Shown: piece by piece, positions 16,127-25,766 of the stretch | Layout: each line of letters begins with the position of its first letter | How positions within the stretch are numbered: the stretch's first letter is position 1 | Assembly (NCBI GenBank): GCA_019623805.1 | Contig: CP053680.1 | Coordinates: forward strand, 3,140,001-3,204,000 | DNA from: Gammaproteobacteria bacterium (ex Lamellibrachia satsuma) | GTDB lineage: Bacteria > Pseudomonadota > Gammaproteobacteria > Chromatiales > Chromatiaceae | Reading direction: 5' to 3' | Length of the DNA stretch: 64,000 nucleotides | Program-made: the position numbers and the translations under genes | The notes under the pieces: generated by a model | Databases searched by the model: none | What the model was told of the DNA's origin: nothing | What the model saw: only the letters and a program-made list of their open reading frames with translations

Positions 16127-18127
16127 TCAGTCGAGAGGGACAGGGCGGGCGAGCGCGAAACCCTGCCCGTAGTCGACGCCCAGCTTGATCATCTCCTCTT
16201 TTATGGCAGCAGATTCCACATGTTCTGCGATGGTGCTGATACCCAGGCTGCGGCTCAGTGTGATAACCGCTTCCACCACTGCACGGTCTACCGGGTCATC
16301 GAGTACATCCTTCACAAAATCGCCGTCGATCTTGAGAAAGTCCACCGGCAGATGTTTCAGGTAGGCGAAGGAGCTGAGTCCACTGCCAAAATCATCCAGC
16401 GCAAAGCTGCAACCCATCCTCCGCATCTCTTCGATGAACCGGGAGGCGGTGGACATATTCGCGATGGCAGCGGTCTCCGTTACCTCAAAACAGATGACGC
16501 CGGGATCCACCGGGTAGTCGATGAACATTTGGCGGATAGCAGTGAGGGTGGTTTCCTCCCCCAGGGAGACGCCGGAAAGATTGACGTTGAGCAGCAGGTC
16601 GGTTTCCCTGCATTCAACCAGCCACCGCAGGCTATGTTCGATCACCCAACGGTCAATGGTCATCATCAGGCCGTAACGTTCTGCTGAGGGCAGGAATTGA
16701 TCGGGAAGGATGATTTCGTTCCCTTCACATTGCAGACGCAGCAGGACCTCGGCCCGGCGCTCTTCTTTAACACTTGTGTTGAAGGGCACGATATCCTGTT
16801 TGTAGAGCCGAAATCGATCTTCATCCAGGGCGCCGCGTAACTGGTTAACCCAGTGGTATTCGATACGGCGCTTTGTGAGTTCCTTGTCACTCTTCTCGTA
16901 TAGGTGCACCCGTCCCCGCCCGAGGTCTTTGGCGGCATAACAGGCCATGTCCGCATCACTGAGTATGGTGTCGGCACCGGCGCTCTCCTGGTCGATGCAG
17001 ACTACGCCGATACTGGCATTGACCTGGAACCGTTTGCCTTCCCAGAAAAACTGGAACGCTTCCACAGTTCGCTGAAAGGTGTGGGCGATCTCCATCCCTT
17101 TATTCAGAGAACAACCATCCAGCAGGATGCCGAATTCGTCACCACCCAGACGCGCCAGGATATCTGAACTGCGCAGTTTCGGCTCAAGTGTTACAGCAAG
17201 CTCGCGCAGCAGTTGGTCTCCTGCGGCGTGACCACAGGTATCGTTGACTATCTTGAACTGATCAAGATCCATGTAGATACAGACATGTTGCCGGTGTTCC
17301 CGCTGTGCGTTGTCCAATGCCTGTTCGAGGCGGTGTTCGAACTCGCGGCGGTTGTTGAGACCGGTCAGAGGGTCGTGGCTGGCCTGGAAAGAGAGCTCTG
17401 CGTTGGCTGAAGTGATGCTTCGGAGCAGTTCACGGTTTTCCATTCTCAGAGCGAGCGATCGCGAGATACTGCGTGCGTAGTTGCGGCCGGTGACAATGAT
17501 GAGGATCAGATAGATGATGACCATGCCTGCCATAGCCTGGTTGGTGAGATCCCCGCGGGTGAGTAGTAGTATCAGCAGCGGTGTGATGACCGGTGCAGCA
17601 AATCCCAGGTAGACCGGAAAAACCACGGCGTTGGAGGGGATCGCGCCGGCGGTCAGGCCGGTCAGCAGAAGGAACATGGCGACTTGGTAAGGTAGTGGCC
17701 ATCCGAAATCGAGAAATAGACCGAAAAAGCCCCAAAGTGTGCCGGAGAGAATGGCGCCTGCCATATAGGCGGTCTGCCAACTGATTCCCGGGAGCGGCCG
17801 CCCATTGTGTTTGTGGAAGGAGCGCAGCAAGAACTCACGGGCGGCGTTGATGATGCCCAGGGCGAAAAACCAGAAGAGCAGCAGTGAAACTTCGATGGGA
17901 CGCCAAAAAATAGCAACTGCCACCAATGCGGTGGCTTGGTTGGCCAGCAGGGCAACATGCCCCATGGAATAGAGCAGTTTGAGCCGCTCGGCGTTGAGCC
18001 GCTGAATGTCTGCCGTCTTGGCCGGTGTGGATATTTTGTCAGTGTGCCCTGCTTTCAAGACCCTCTCCGTGTGGTTGTACTTCCATCGGTTTTTATTTTT
18101 GCCGCTCTCGGGACAGGGAGAAATCAA
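16127..18127 (-). CDS. membrane GGDEF-EAL cyclic-di-GMP enzyme
   Basis: 666 residues. Several membrane helices occupy residues about 50-220; then GGDEF domain residues about 250-410 with RLGGDEFG, followed by an EAL domain from about 430. EAL signature reads EVLLRL rather than EALLR, but other catalytic positions look intact: NLSG, FEVTETA, DDFGSG, LKIDGDF, EHVES, QGFALARP. Both synthesis and breakdown of cyclic-di-GMP are therefore possible. No recognised sensory domain besides the membrane part. Stands alone. Confidence 0.93.
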   Translation of the reverse strand: MISPCPESGKNKNRWKYNHTERVLKAGHTDKISTPAKTADIQRLNAERLKLLYSMGHVALLANQATALVAVAIFWRPIEVSLLLFWFFALGIINAAREFLLRSFHKHNGRPLPGISWQTAYMAGAILSGTLWGFFGLFLDFGWPLPYQVAMFLLLTGLTAGAIPSNAVVFPVYLGFAAPVITPLLILLLTRGDLTNQAMAGMVIIYLILIIVTGRNYARSISRSLALRMENRELLRSITSANAELSFQASHDPLTGLNNRREFEHRLEQALDNAQREHRQHVCIYMDLDQFKIVNDTCGHAAGDQLLRELAVTLEPKLRSSDILARLGGDEFGILLDGCSLNKGMEIAHTFQRTVEAFQFFWEGKRFQVNASIGVVCIDQESAGADTILSDADMACYAAKDLGRGRVHLYEKSDKELTKRRIEYHWVNQLRGALDEDRFRLYKQDIVPFNTSVKEERRAEVLLRLQCEGNEIILPDQFLPSAERYGLMMTIDRWVIEHSLRWLVECRETDLLLNVNLSGVSLGEETTLTAIRQMFIDYPVDPGVICFEVTETAAIANMSTASRFIEEMRRMGCSFALDDFGSGLSSFAYLKHLPVDFLKIDGDFVKDVLDDPVDRAVVEAVITLSRSLGISTIAEHVESAAIKEEMIKLGVDYGQGFALARPVPLD

Positions 18128-18333
18128 GCCGCAAGAGTTATGGAAAAGTGGTGCTTCTCACCAAATTCTGTGACATGAGTCAATCGGAATCCCCGTAGTA
18201 GGAATATATATCATTTGCGCTGAAACGACAGAAAAGAGCGGGGTATTTTTGTTAAGTTGCTTTATGTCTGGCTCCGGCGGGGATTTTTGTTCCTGGTAAG
18301 GCGGGGCAAGAAGGTTTTGGGAAGTTTTGAATG

Positions 18334-19356
18334 TTAGGTTTTTTCCCGGTAACGGAAGAACGTCCAGGAGGCCCTGAACCAGAGCCAGACCAAGCCAGCG
18401 GTCAAATCGTCGAAAAGGACGAAGTTGGTCAGAGGTTTGAATATTCGGTCGTGCAGGGTTAAAAACGGGCGTTTTTTAAATCCAAAAAAATACAACAGTG
18501 TGATATCGAGATAGAAAAAGGGCTGCCACGCATGGCCGAGCACATAGTGACCGGTGGCAACCCAGCGCTTGCGGGCGACCCCGGGTTTCGCCTCTCTATT
18601 GAGCTTATCGATAAGTTGGAATATCGGTGAGAGTTGCAAAGGACCGGTTTCACTCTGGTTGCGATAGACCTTGCCGGCTCTTTGAAAGAATTCGATAAAT
18701 CCGATCTGGTGGAAATTCATGATAAGGGCGGAGAGGATCATACGGCGTCCGAGTCCTTCCTTTTCGAAGCGGCGCGCTGAGGTCTGCAACTCTCCCGGCA
18801 GGGTTATCCAGCAGCCCTTGAGGCGAATGGTCTCCGCCAGACGCTGATCTTCAAGAAACCTGAGAGATTCATCGAAACCGCCCAGCTGATTGAAGAAGTC
18901 CTGCGACATCAGAAATCCCTGATCGCCGTTGGTGCACTCCATCCGGTTCAGTGCACTCTTCTCCTCGTAATAGCGGTAGGTGAGATTTCGGCCTGGATTG
19001 TCGCGCAGAAATCGCAGACGGAAATGGCCTGCGATACGCTGGTGTCCTGCTGCTGCAATCTGTTGCTGCAATGCCTTGAGCGCATCTGACAGCTGTGATC
19101 GTGAGGTCAGCTTGGAATCGGCGTGCAGAAACAGCAGGTAGGGTGCGTTGCACTGCGAGAGTGCGCCGTTCATCTGTCGCCCCCGCCCGGGAGTCGTCTT
19201 GGCAACTTTGGCCCCGGCATGTGCTGCCAACGCCACAGTGTCATCGTCCGAACCCCCGTCAGCCACAATAACCTCAAGGTCTATGGCCTCCTGCTCCAAC
19301 AACTGATTGAGCAGTGACGGCAGTTGTCTCCCCTCATTGAGGGTGGGAATGATCAC
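18334..19356 (-). CDS. family 2 glycosyltransferase (TIGR04283-like)
   Basis: 340 residues from a GTG at 19356. GT-A fold motifs: IIPTLNEGRQLP, VIVADGGSDDDT, and FLHADSKL as the DxD-like metal site; an acceptor region with GDQGFLMSQDFFNQLGGFDE; then a C-terminal extension ending in helices near FFRYREKT. The GTG start truncates the first beta strand (LCVIIPTLNEG continues in frame upstream), and an AGGAG lies seven bases ahead of an in-frame ATT about 50 bases upstream, so the true start may be upstream. It lies 49 bases after the acetolactate synthase gene and may be cotranscribed. Confidence 0.85.
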   Translation of the reverse strand: MIIPTLNEGRQLPSLLNQLLEQEAIDLEVIVADGGSDDDTVALAAHAGAKVAKTTPGRGRQMNGALSQCNAPYLLFLHADSKLTSRSQLSDALKALQQQIAAAGHQRIAGHFRLRFLRDNPGRNLTYRYYEEKSALNRMECTNGDQGFLMSQDFFNQLGGFDESLRFLEDQRLAETIRLKGCWITLPGELQTSARRFEKEGLGRRMILSALIMNFHQIGFIEFFQRAGKVYRNQSETGPLQLSPIFQLIDKLNREAKPGVARKRWVATGHYVLGHAWQPFFYLDITLLYFFGFKKRPFLTLHDRIFKPLTNFVLFDDLTAGLVWLWFRASWTFFRYREKT

Positions 19357-19405
19357 ACAGAGGCTGGGTTGTTGGTCAGACGGGTGGGGTGAAATACTCT
19401 TTCTC

Positions 19406-21046
19406 CTAAATCGGGCAGATCAGTTTGCCCAGTTTTTCGGTCAATTTCATATTCTCCGAGTAGTCCACCGGGACATCAACCACTACGACGGTCTCATCGG
19501 CAAAGGCCTGTTCCAAAGTCGGAATGAGTGTTTCGGCACTCTCTACCCGGTACCCTTTGGCGCCGAAGGATTCAGCGTATTTTACGAAGTCAGGGTTGTT
19601 GAAGCTGATATGTCCGGTGCGGCCGAAGTGGCGTTGTTGATGCCACTTGATCAGCCCATATTCACTGTCGTGCCAGATCATGATTACGATGGCGATGTTG
19701 TGCCGCAGTGCGGTCTCGATCTCCTGGGAGTTCATCATGAAACCTGCGTCACCGGTAATCGTCATCACCCGGCGCTGCGGAAACACCATCTTCGCCGAGA
19801 TCGCACCGGGTACGCCGATCCCCATGGAGGCGAAACCGTTGGAGATGATGCAGGTGTTGGGCCGCTCACAGCGGTAGAGCCGGGCTATCCACATCTTGTG
19901 GGCGCCGACATCGGAGATCAGTATGTCCTCAGTCCCCATCACCTGCCGTGTATCGTAGAGAATCTTCTGGGGTTTGAAGGGGTAACTGTCGTCATCGGCA
20001 TACTGATCCAACTCGTTGATGATAAGTTCCCGCAGGTCGCTGGTCGGTGCCAGGTCGCGGGGTTTTGCCAGTTTCTCTATGCGTTGCAGGGATTCGGTGA
20101 TATCCCCGATCACCCCGGCCTCCAGGACGTAGTGTGCATCAACCTCCGCATAGGTTTGGTCGATGTGGATAATCTTTTTATCAGCGTTGGGATGCCAGAG
20201 ATGAGGGTGGTACTCCACCATGTCGAAACCAATACAGAGGATGAGGTCTGCACGGCTGAAGCCGCAGGCGACATAGTCATTGGCCTGTAAGCCGACGGTG
20301 CCGAGACTGAGTGGATGGGAAAAGGGGATGCACCCTTTTGCCATGAATGTCTGGGCCACCGGGATATTGAGGTTCTCCGCAAATTTTACCAGGGCGTCAC
20401 AGGCATCACTTCGGATCACGCCGTTGCCCGCCATGATGATCGGTGCCTTGGCATCGGAGATCAGATCCGCCACCTGTCCGATCTTCTCATAAGGCGGCGA
20501 TGAGGGGGTTGGCGCCTGGGCCCTGAGTGGCTTGATCGTCTCACTCACCTGGCTGCCGGCAATATTTTCCGGAAAGCTGATGAAGGCGCCGCCGGGTTTC
20601 TCTGTTTGCGCGTCTTTGAATGCCTTGCGTACGATCTCCGGTACGACCCCGGGTTCGAGGATTTCGGTACTGTATTGGGAGATAGGTGCAAATAGATTGA
20701 CCAGATCGAGTACCTGATGGCTCTCCTTGTGCATCCGGGTGGTGGCGCCCTGCCCGGCGATAGCGACAATGGGTGCCCGGTCCATATTTGCATCCGCAAA
20801 GCCGGTGATCAGGTTGGTCGCGCCAGGCCCGAGCGTTGCGAGACAAACCCCGGCCCGGCCGGTAAGCCTTCCGTAGACATCGGCCATAAAGGCAGCGCCC
20901 TGTTCATGTCGAACGGTGACGAACTTGATGCTGCTATCCAGCAGCGCATCCATGACATCGAGGTTCTCTTCTCCCGGTATCCCGAAAATAGTATCGACAC
21001 CTTCATTTTCGAGACATTTGATGAACAATCGTGCGGCGCTGGGCAT
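19406..21046 (-). CDS. acetolactate synthase-like TPP enzyme
   Basis: 546 residues, the usual length for the catalytic subunit. N-terminal pyrimidine-binding domain with catalytic Glu in VRHEQGAAFMADVYGRLTG, then a central domain and the TPP-binding domain with GDAGFMMNSQEIETALRHN. It condenses two pyruvates to acetolactate in valine/isoleucine or acetoin metabolism. No small regulatory subunit gene follows, so it may be the catabolic (AlsS-like) or an orphan form. Confidence 0.88.
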   Translation of the reverse strand: MPSAARLFIKCLENEGVDTIFGIPGEENLDVMDALLDSSIKFVTVRHEQGAAFMADVYGRLTGRAGVCLATLGPGATNLITGFADANMDRAPIVAIAGQGATTRMHKESHQVLDLVNLFAPISQYSTEILEPGVVPEIVRKAFKDAQTEKPGGAFISFPENIAGSQVSETIKPLRAQAPTPSSPPYEKIGQVADLISDAKAPIIMAGNGVIRSDACDALVKFAENLNIPVAQTFMAKGCIPFSHPLSLGTVGLQANDYVACGFSRADLILCIGFDMVEYHPHLWHPNADKKIIHIDQTYAEVDAHYVLEAGVIGDITESLQRIEKLAKPRDLAPTSDLRELIINELDQYADDDSYPFKPQKILYDTRQVMGTEDILISDVGAHKMWIARLYRCERPNTCIISNGFASMGIGVPGAISAKMVFPQRRVMTITGDAGFMMNSQEIETALRHNIAIVIMIWHDSEYGLIKWHQQRHFGRTGHISFNNPDFVKYAESFGAKGYRVESAETLIPTLEQAFADETVVVVDVPVDYSENMKLTEKLGKLICPI

Positions 21047-21596
21047 AGTAACTCCTGTTTAGGATGATCTTTATAATTTTTCTGAAAAAGCCTATTGGTT
21101 TGTACGAACCAATGGTGCCTGCTGGATGCAATATGCTTTGAAACTGAACGAGTCCTAATGTGATGTTTAGAAGATAAATGCACTTTTTTCAAAGAGGATG
21201 ATGCTGAAGGGCTTTCTGAGCTGGATTTTCCCTGCCTCGGTGATCGGCCCTGAATGCCGTTTGCAAGTGTTCCGGATTGCCTATAAATCTAGTGTCTGGT
21301 ATTGCAAGTTAAAACCAGTAATTTAGTGTCGTTTTATGAAATTATTTCTTTAAGCACTGCAGTACTGTTTTTGTGATCAAATAGAAGTGCTTAAATGCGA
21401 ATTTAAGTATTTACGCGCTATTTATAACTCCTTGAAAAATAATAAAAAAATATTTAATTTCTGTGTTCTGACGTAGAGTTTTAAAATGTTTTTACGAATT
21501 TGTGACGTTGTTCTATAAAATACAGGGTGTTGGGTATGGCGCTTTGTGAAGTGGAACGATATTCTAAGGCCCAATAATTAACAGGGTCTTTGCAGT
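21047..21596. other. AT-rich intergenic region
   Basis: 550 bases between divergent genes, clearly AT-richer than its surroundings, especially 21340-21520. It must contain both promoters. I see no supported gene, riboswitch or repeat. Confidence 0.5.
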
Positions 21597-22241
21597 ATGA
21601 CTTATTACACTTCAAATCTACTTAGGTTTCTGGCTTGCGCTTTGGCGAGTCTGACGCTTGTTGCCTGCGGTGTAGACGATAGTGTGACTGTCGATACGAC
21701 TTCCGAGGCGGTCGGTAGCTCCCGTGAGCCGGTGGCGAACCCTGATGCCGCCTCTACCGTCGAAGGTCAGGAGGTCGTTTTCAGTGTGCTGGATAACGAC
21801 ACTGCCGAGGATATAGGGGCGGTTTCAGTCTCTATCCTGACTCAGGCTGCCCACGGTGCCCTGTTCCTTGGCCTGGATAACATGGTTACCTACGTGCCTG
21901 ATGCTTCATTCACCGGCACAGATTCATTTCTCTATCAGATTACCGACGCTAACGGGGCGATCTCCACGGCGATGGTTTCCATCTCTGTGGACTGTGGCGC
22001 AATCTCCTGCACCTATCCGATTCAACTCTCCTGGAGCGCAGGCAGCACTACAGATGTTTCCGGTTACTATGTCTATCATGGTGAGATCTCCGGCGAGTAT
22101 GTCGAGAAGGTCTGGGTCGATGGCGATACGGTGGCGGAGTTCACTGTCAGCGGTCTGGGCACCCACTATTTCGCAGTGACGGCAGTAAGCCTGAGTGGCA
22201 TTGAGTCCTCCTATTCTCCCGAAGCGGTTGTTGTTCTCTAG
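21597..22241 (+). CDS. lipoprotein with bacterial Ig-like/cadherin-type domain
   Basis: 214 residues. Lipoprotein signal with lipobox LVAC (Cys near residue 25). Residues about 45-125 match the tandem Ig-like repeat found in large adhesins (VVFSVLDNDT ... VTYVPDASFTGTDSFLYQITDANG). Residues about 135-214 look like a fibronectin type III-like domain (IQLSWSAGSTTDVSGYYVYHG ... THYFAVTAVSLSGIES). Probably a surface or periplasmic binding protein; ligand unknown. Single gene ahead of the SRP RNA. Confidence 0.75.
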   Translation: MTYYTSNLLRFLACALASLTLVACGVDDSVTVDTTSEAVGSSREPVANPDAASTVEGQEVVFSVLDNDTAEDIGAVSVSILTQAAHGALFLGLDNMVTYVPDASFTGTDSFLYQITDANGAISTAMVSISVDCGAISCTYPIQLSWSAGSTTDVSGYYVYHGEISGEYVEKVWVDGDTVAEFTVSGLGTHYFAVTAVSLSGIESSYSPEAVVVL

Positions 22242-22343
22242 CAGCTGATAGTTGATCCTGGTGATTGCCGGTTCCGGGTCACATCCTCCATTGTTTTCAT
22301 TCCGATAGGGCGTATAATCACGCCGCTTCATCACTGTTTCTAT

Positions 22344-22458
22344 GGTGGCTGATATCGGTCCCCCCGCAACGTGAAGCTGTGAACCCCGTCAGGCCCGGAA
22401 GGGAGCAGCGGCAGCAGTGGACTCGTGTGCCGGGGTGTGGCTGGTGTCGGCCGCCACC
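22344..22458 (+). ncRNA. ffs: 4.5S signal recognition particle RNA
   Basis: Contains the conserved SRP domain IV core: CGTCAGGCCCGGAAGGG followed by AGCAGCGGCAG. Flanks pair into a long stem (GGTGGC at 22344 against GCCGCCACC ending 22458). It lies just upstream of dnaX, as in many gammaproteobacteria. Ends are approximate. Confidence 0.93.
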
Positions 22459-22558
22459 CTTTTCCTAAAAAGAACCCTATGCATTGGCGATGATTCAGGC
22501 AAGATCTTGGGTTACACTCATTGCCTCTCTATCCATATAGAATTACGTACCGGCTTCC

Positions 22559-24190
22559 ATGTCCTATCAGGTTCTTGCCCGAAAATGGCGTCCTCAACTG
22601 TTCAGCCAGCTGGTTGGGCAGGAACATGTCGTCAGGGCGCTTGCCAACGCCCTCGACAATGACCGGCTCCACCATGCCTATCTGTTTACCGGTACCCGTG
22701 GTGTTGGTAAGACTACCCTGGCAAGAATCTTTGCCAAATCGCTCAACTGCGAGGAGGGGGTCAGCTCAACACCCTGCGGTGTATGCTCCGCCTGTCGGGA
22801 GATAGACGAAGGGCGGTTTGTCGACTTGTTGGAAGTGGATGCGGCTTCCCGGACCAAAGTGGATCAGACCAGAGAACTGTTGGAAAACGTTCCCTATGCG
22901 CCGGTCAGAGGGCGTTACAAAGTTTATCTGATTGATGAAGTTCACATGTTTTCCGCCAGTAGTTTCAATGCCTTGTTGAAAACACTTGAGGAACCGCCTC
23001 CGCATGTGAAATTTATTCTGGCTACAACCGATCCCCAGAAAGTGCCGGTGACCGTGCTCTCCCGCTGTTTGCAGTTCAATCTCAAGCGTCTCTCCCGGGA
23101 ACAGATCGGCGGACAGCTCAGTCATATCCTGGGACAGGAGCGTATTGGATTTGATGATGAGTCGCTCTCACTGCTCTCTCGTGGGGCCGATGGCAGTATG
23201 CGTGACGGACTGAGTCTTTTGGATCAGGCTATCGCCTTTGGCGGCGGGGCACTGCAGGCTGCTGATGTCGGGGCAATGCTCGGTACCATTGCCGGGGATT
23301 CGATTCACGCTCTGGCGGACGCACTTGCCGGGAATGATGCCGCCGGCCTGTTGCAGCGCATCGCTGGGATGTCGGAATTGGCGGCTGACTTTGCCACTGC
23401 CACCCAGAACCTTCTGGCCTTACTGCATCAGATCGCCCTGTGCCAGCTGGTTCCCGATTTTCAGCCGGATGACGCATTCGATGTGGCCCAGGTAAAGCGG
23501 CTTGCACAGAGCCTCGCTCCGGAAGATGTACAGCTTTACTACCAGATCGGCTTGAGTGGGCAGCGGGAGCTGTCACTCGCACCGGATCCCCGCAGTGGGT
23601 TCGAGATGCTGCTGTTGCGCATGCTGGCCTTCAGACCGGAGGCTGCCGGATCTGGTTCGAATACGGGAGAAAGCACCCAGGTACCATCAGGGTCACCTGC
23701 TCCGAATGCGACCGCTTCAGTTGGCGGAAAACAGGTAAGAAGAGAGCGCGCGCCGACTCAGGCAGGTAAACCCCAACCAGCGCAGACGGAGAAACGGGAG
23801 CAGGTGACCGACCCCAGCCGTTGGGATGAGTTTGCGGCAGGTCTCAGGCTTGGCGGCATTGCCAGCCAGTTGGCCAATAATTGTGCCTTCGCCGGGTGGG
23901 ATGGGAAGGCGCTCAAGCTCAAGCTTGACCCTGCCTCCAGGCAGCTCAGGGTTGGGCAGGCGGAGAAGCGTCTGCTGGACGGTATCCGGTCCGTATTGGG
24001 TGCAGAGGTCAAAATCGACTTTGTGGTGGAAACCTCCGACAAGGAGACTCCCGCCATGCGGCAGAAACGAAACCTGAATGAACGCCAGCAGGAAGCGGAG
24101 GCCTCCATGGCTGAAGATCCGCTGGTAAGAGAGCTGGAAGAGCATCTCTCAGCACGAGTGGTCAGTGGCTCTGTCAAACCGGTAGATTGA
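22559..24190 (+). CDS. dnaX: DNA polymerase III subunit tau/gamma
   Basis: 543 residues. AAA+ clamp loader: Walker A GTRGVGKTT, zinc-binding cysteines in CGVCSACREI, Walker B LIDEVHM, sensor 1 region ATTDPQKVPVTVLSRC. Domain III follows, then a proline/alanine-rich linker (residues about 360-420) and a C-terminal tau domain. Loads the beta clamp and bridges polymerases. I did not find a convincing A-run slippery site for making the short gamma form. Followed by ybaB and recR. Confidence 0.97.
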   Translation: MSYQVLARKWRPQLFSQLVGQEHVVRALANALDNDRLHHAYLFTGTRGVGKTTLARIFAKSLNCEEGVSSTPCGVCSACREIDEGRFVDLLEVDAASRTKVDQTRELLENVPYAPVRGRYKVYLIDEVHMFSASSFNALLKTLEEPPPHVKFILATTDPQKVPVTVLSRCLQFNLKRLSREQIGGQLSHILGQERIGFDDESLSLLSRGADGSMRDGLSLLDQAIAFGGGALQAADVGAMLGTIAGDSIHALADALAGNDAAGLLQRIAGMSELAADFATATQNLLALLHQIALCQLVPDFQPDDAFDVAQVKRLAQSLAPEDVQLYYQIGLSGQRELSLAPDPRSGFEMLLLRMLAFRPEAAGSGSNTGESTQVPSGSPAPNATASVGGKQVRRERAPTQAGKPQPAQTEKREQVTDPSRWDEFAAGLRLGGIASQLANNCAFAGWDGKALKLKLDPASRQLRVGQAEKRLLDGIRSVLGAEVKIDFVVETSDKETPAMRQKRNLNERQQEAEASMAEDPLVRELEEHLSARVVSGSVKPVD

Positions 24191-24228
24191 ATGTAACTAT
24201 TCAGTTTGGTCCTGAATATGTGCTTTTT

Positions 24229-24295
24229 GTAGGTTGGGCGCAAGTTGCAGTGCCGTATTTAGGCCTTGTGCGGTTGCGCGACTAACCCGACCTAC
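24229..24295. repeat. REP-like palindrome between dnaX and ybaB
   Basis: Imperfect inverted repeat: GTAGGTTGGGCGCAA on the left, complement of TTGCGCGACTAACCCGACCTAC on the right. Typical of dispersed extragenic palindromes. Confidence 0.6.
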
Positions 24296-24354
24296 ATTGA
24301 ATTGTGCTGAACAGTTACGATTAAATTAAGTTTTTCTTTGATGAGGATTCGGTA

Positions 24355-24678
24355 ATGAAGGGTGGTATAGGCAACCTGATGAAACAGGCCCAGAAGATGC
24401 AGGCCGAGATGCAGCAGGCCCAGGAGCGGTTGGCGCAGGAAGAGATTACCGGCGAGTCCGGTGGCGGCATGGTGAAGGTCATCATGAATGGTAAGCATGA
24501 GGTGCGTCGCGTGTCTATCGATGACAGCCTTATGGAAGACGATAAAGAGATGCTCGAGGATCTGATCGCAGCGGCCATGAACGATGCGGCTCAGCGGGTC
24601 TCCCAGAAAATGCAGGAGAGCATGTCCGGTCTGACTGCCGGGATGGGGCTGCCGCCGGGTATGAAACTGCCATTCTGA
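24355..24678 (+). CDS. ybaB: YbaB/EbfC nucleoid-associated protein
   Basis: 107 residues. Starts [16 protein letters not shown] with the long helix of the family, then the central sheet ([20 protein letters not shown]) and a C-terminal helix ending [11 protein letters not shown] dimeric DNA-binding protein. Placement between dnaX and recR is the standard order, and recR starts 7 bases downstream. Confidence 0.96.
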   Translation: MKGGIGNLMKQAQKMQAEMQQAQERLAQEEITGESGGGMVKVIMNGKHEVRRVSIDDSLMEDDKEMLEDLIAAAMNDAAQRVSQKMQESMSGLTAGMGLPPGMKLPF

Positions 24679-24685
24679 ACGACCG

Positions 24686-25282
24686 ATGACTTCACAGAGT
24701 CTGCTCGACCAACTGATAGGGGCGTTGCGCTGCCTGCCCGGTGTGGGTTCCAAGACTGCCCAGCGGATGGCCTACTATCTGCTGGAGCGGGACCGCGAAG
24801 GGGGCAGGCATCTCTCCCGCATCATGGCCGAGGCAATGGAGCGGATTGGCCGCTGCAGCCGCTGCCGTACCTTGACTGAGTTGGAGGTTTGTCGTCTCTG
24901 CACCAATTCTCACCGCGACGCAGCCCAGTTGTGCGTGGTGGAGACGCCGGCAGACCAGACCATCCTTGAGCAGGCTATCGACTACCGTGGACTCTATTTT
25001 GTACTGGGTGGTCATCTCTCTCCCCTGGATGGGATAGGGCCGCGCGAGATCGGCCTGGATCTCCTGGATGCACGGTTCGCAGAGGGAGAAGTCAAGGAGG
25101 TCATACTCGCCACCAATCCAACGGTGGAGGGTGAAGCGACAGCCCAGTACATTCACGATATGGCAAATGCCCGGGGCATCCGTACCACGCGCATTGCCCA
25201 GGGCGTCCCGATGGGGGGTGAACTGGAGTATGTCGACGGGGCGACCATCGCTCACGCCTTTTCCGGCCGTTCCGAATTTTGA
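24686..25282 (+). CDS. recR: recombination mediator RecR
   Basis: 198 residues, normal length. Helix-hairpin-helix ([20 protein letters not shown]), a zinc finger with [16 protein letters not shown], and a Toprim domain ([16 protein letters not shown] ... [16 protein letters not shown]). Acts with RecFO to load RecA at gaps. Third gene of dnaX-ybaB-recR. Confidence 0.97.
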   Translation: MTSQSLLDQLIGALRCLPGVGSKTAQRMAYYLLERDREGGRHLSRIMAEAMERIGRCSRCRTLTELEVCRLCTNSHRDAAQLCVVETPADQTILEQAIDYRGLYFVLGGHLSPLDGIGPREIGLDLLDARFAEGEVKEVILATNPTVEGEATAQYIHDMANARGIRTTRIAQGVPMGGELEYVDGATIAHAFSGRSEF

Positions 25283-25402
25283 GAGGGACAACCGGCTCCA
25301 ATTGGTGTCTATCATCATAGTGTGCCTGAATGGCAAGCCATTCCAACAACCATCACCAAGCCCGTTTGACTGACCGGGCACTGTTCCGAGCAAGGAGTAA
25401 CC

Positions 25403-25747
25403 ATGAGTGATTGTCTGTTCTGTAAAATGGTCAGCGGCGACATCCAGCCGAATGTGGTCTACGAGGATGATGACGTCCTGGCATTCCGGGATCTGAATCC
25501 CCAGGCGCCGACCCATATCCTGGTGATTCCAAAGCGGCATATCTCCACCCTGAACGACCTTGAACCCGGTGATGAGGCCTTGATGGGCAATCTTGTCCTG
25601 TCTGCTGCCAGGATCGCCGAGAATGAGGGTATCGCCGAGGCTGGTTATCGCACCCTGCTGAACTGTAACGCCGAGGCGGGGCAGACTGTATTCCACATCC
25701 ACCTGCATCTGCTGGGCGGGCGTCCGATGGGCTGGCCCCCTGGTTGA
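25403..25747 (+). CDS. hinT: HIT-family nucleotide hydrolase (HinT-like)
   Basis: 114 residues. Starts [11 protein letters not shown] and ends with the histidine triad [18 protein letters not shown]. Members hydrolyse AMP conjugates such as AMP-lysine or adenosine phosphoramidates. A good AGGAG precedes the start. It is 19 bases upstream of the copper ATPase gene. Confidence 0.94.
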   Translation: MSDCLFCKMVSGDIQPNVVYEDDDVLAFRDLNPQAPTHILVIPKRHISTLNDLEPGDEALMGNLVLSAARIAENEGIAEAGYRTLLNCNAEAGQTVFHIHLHLLGGRPMGWPPG

Positions 25748-25766
25748 GCCGGGGATCAATAGTGAC

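Noticed and set aside
23640..24060. Search for a programmed frameshift in dnaX
   Set aside because: No A-rich slippery heptamer with a following hairpin was evident.
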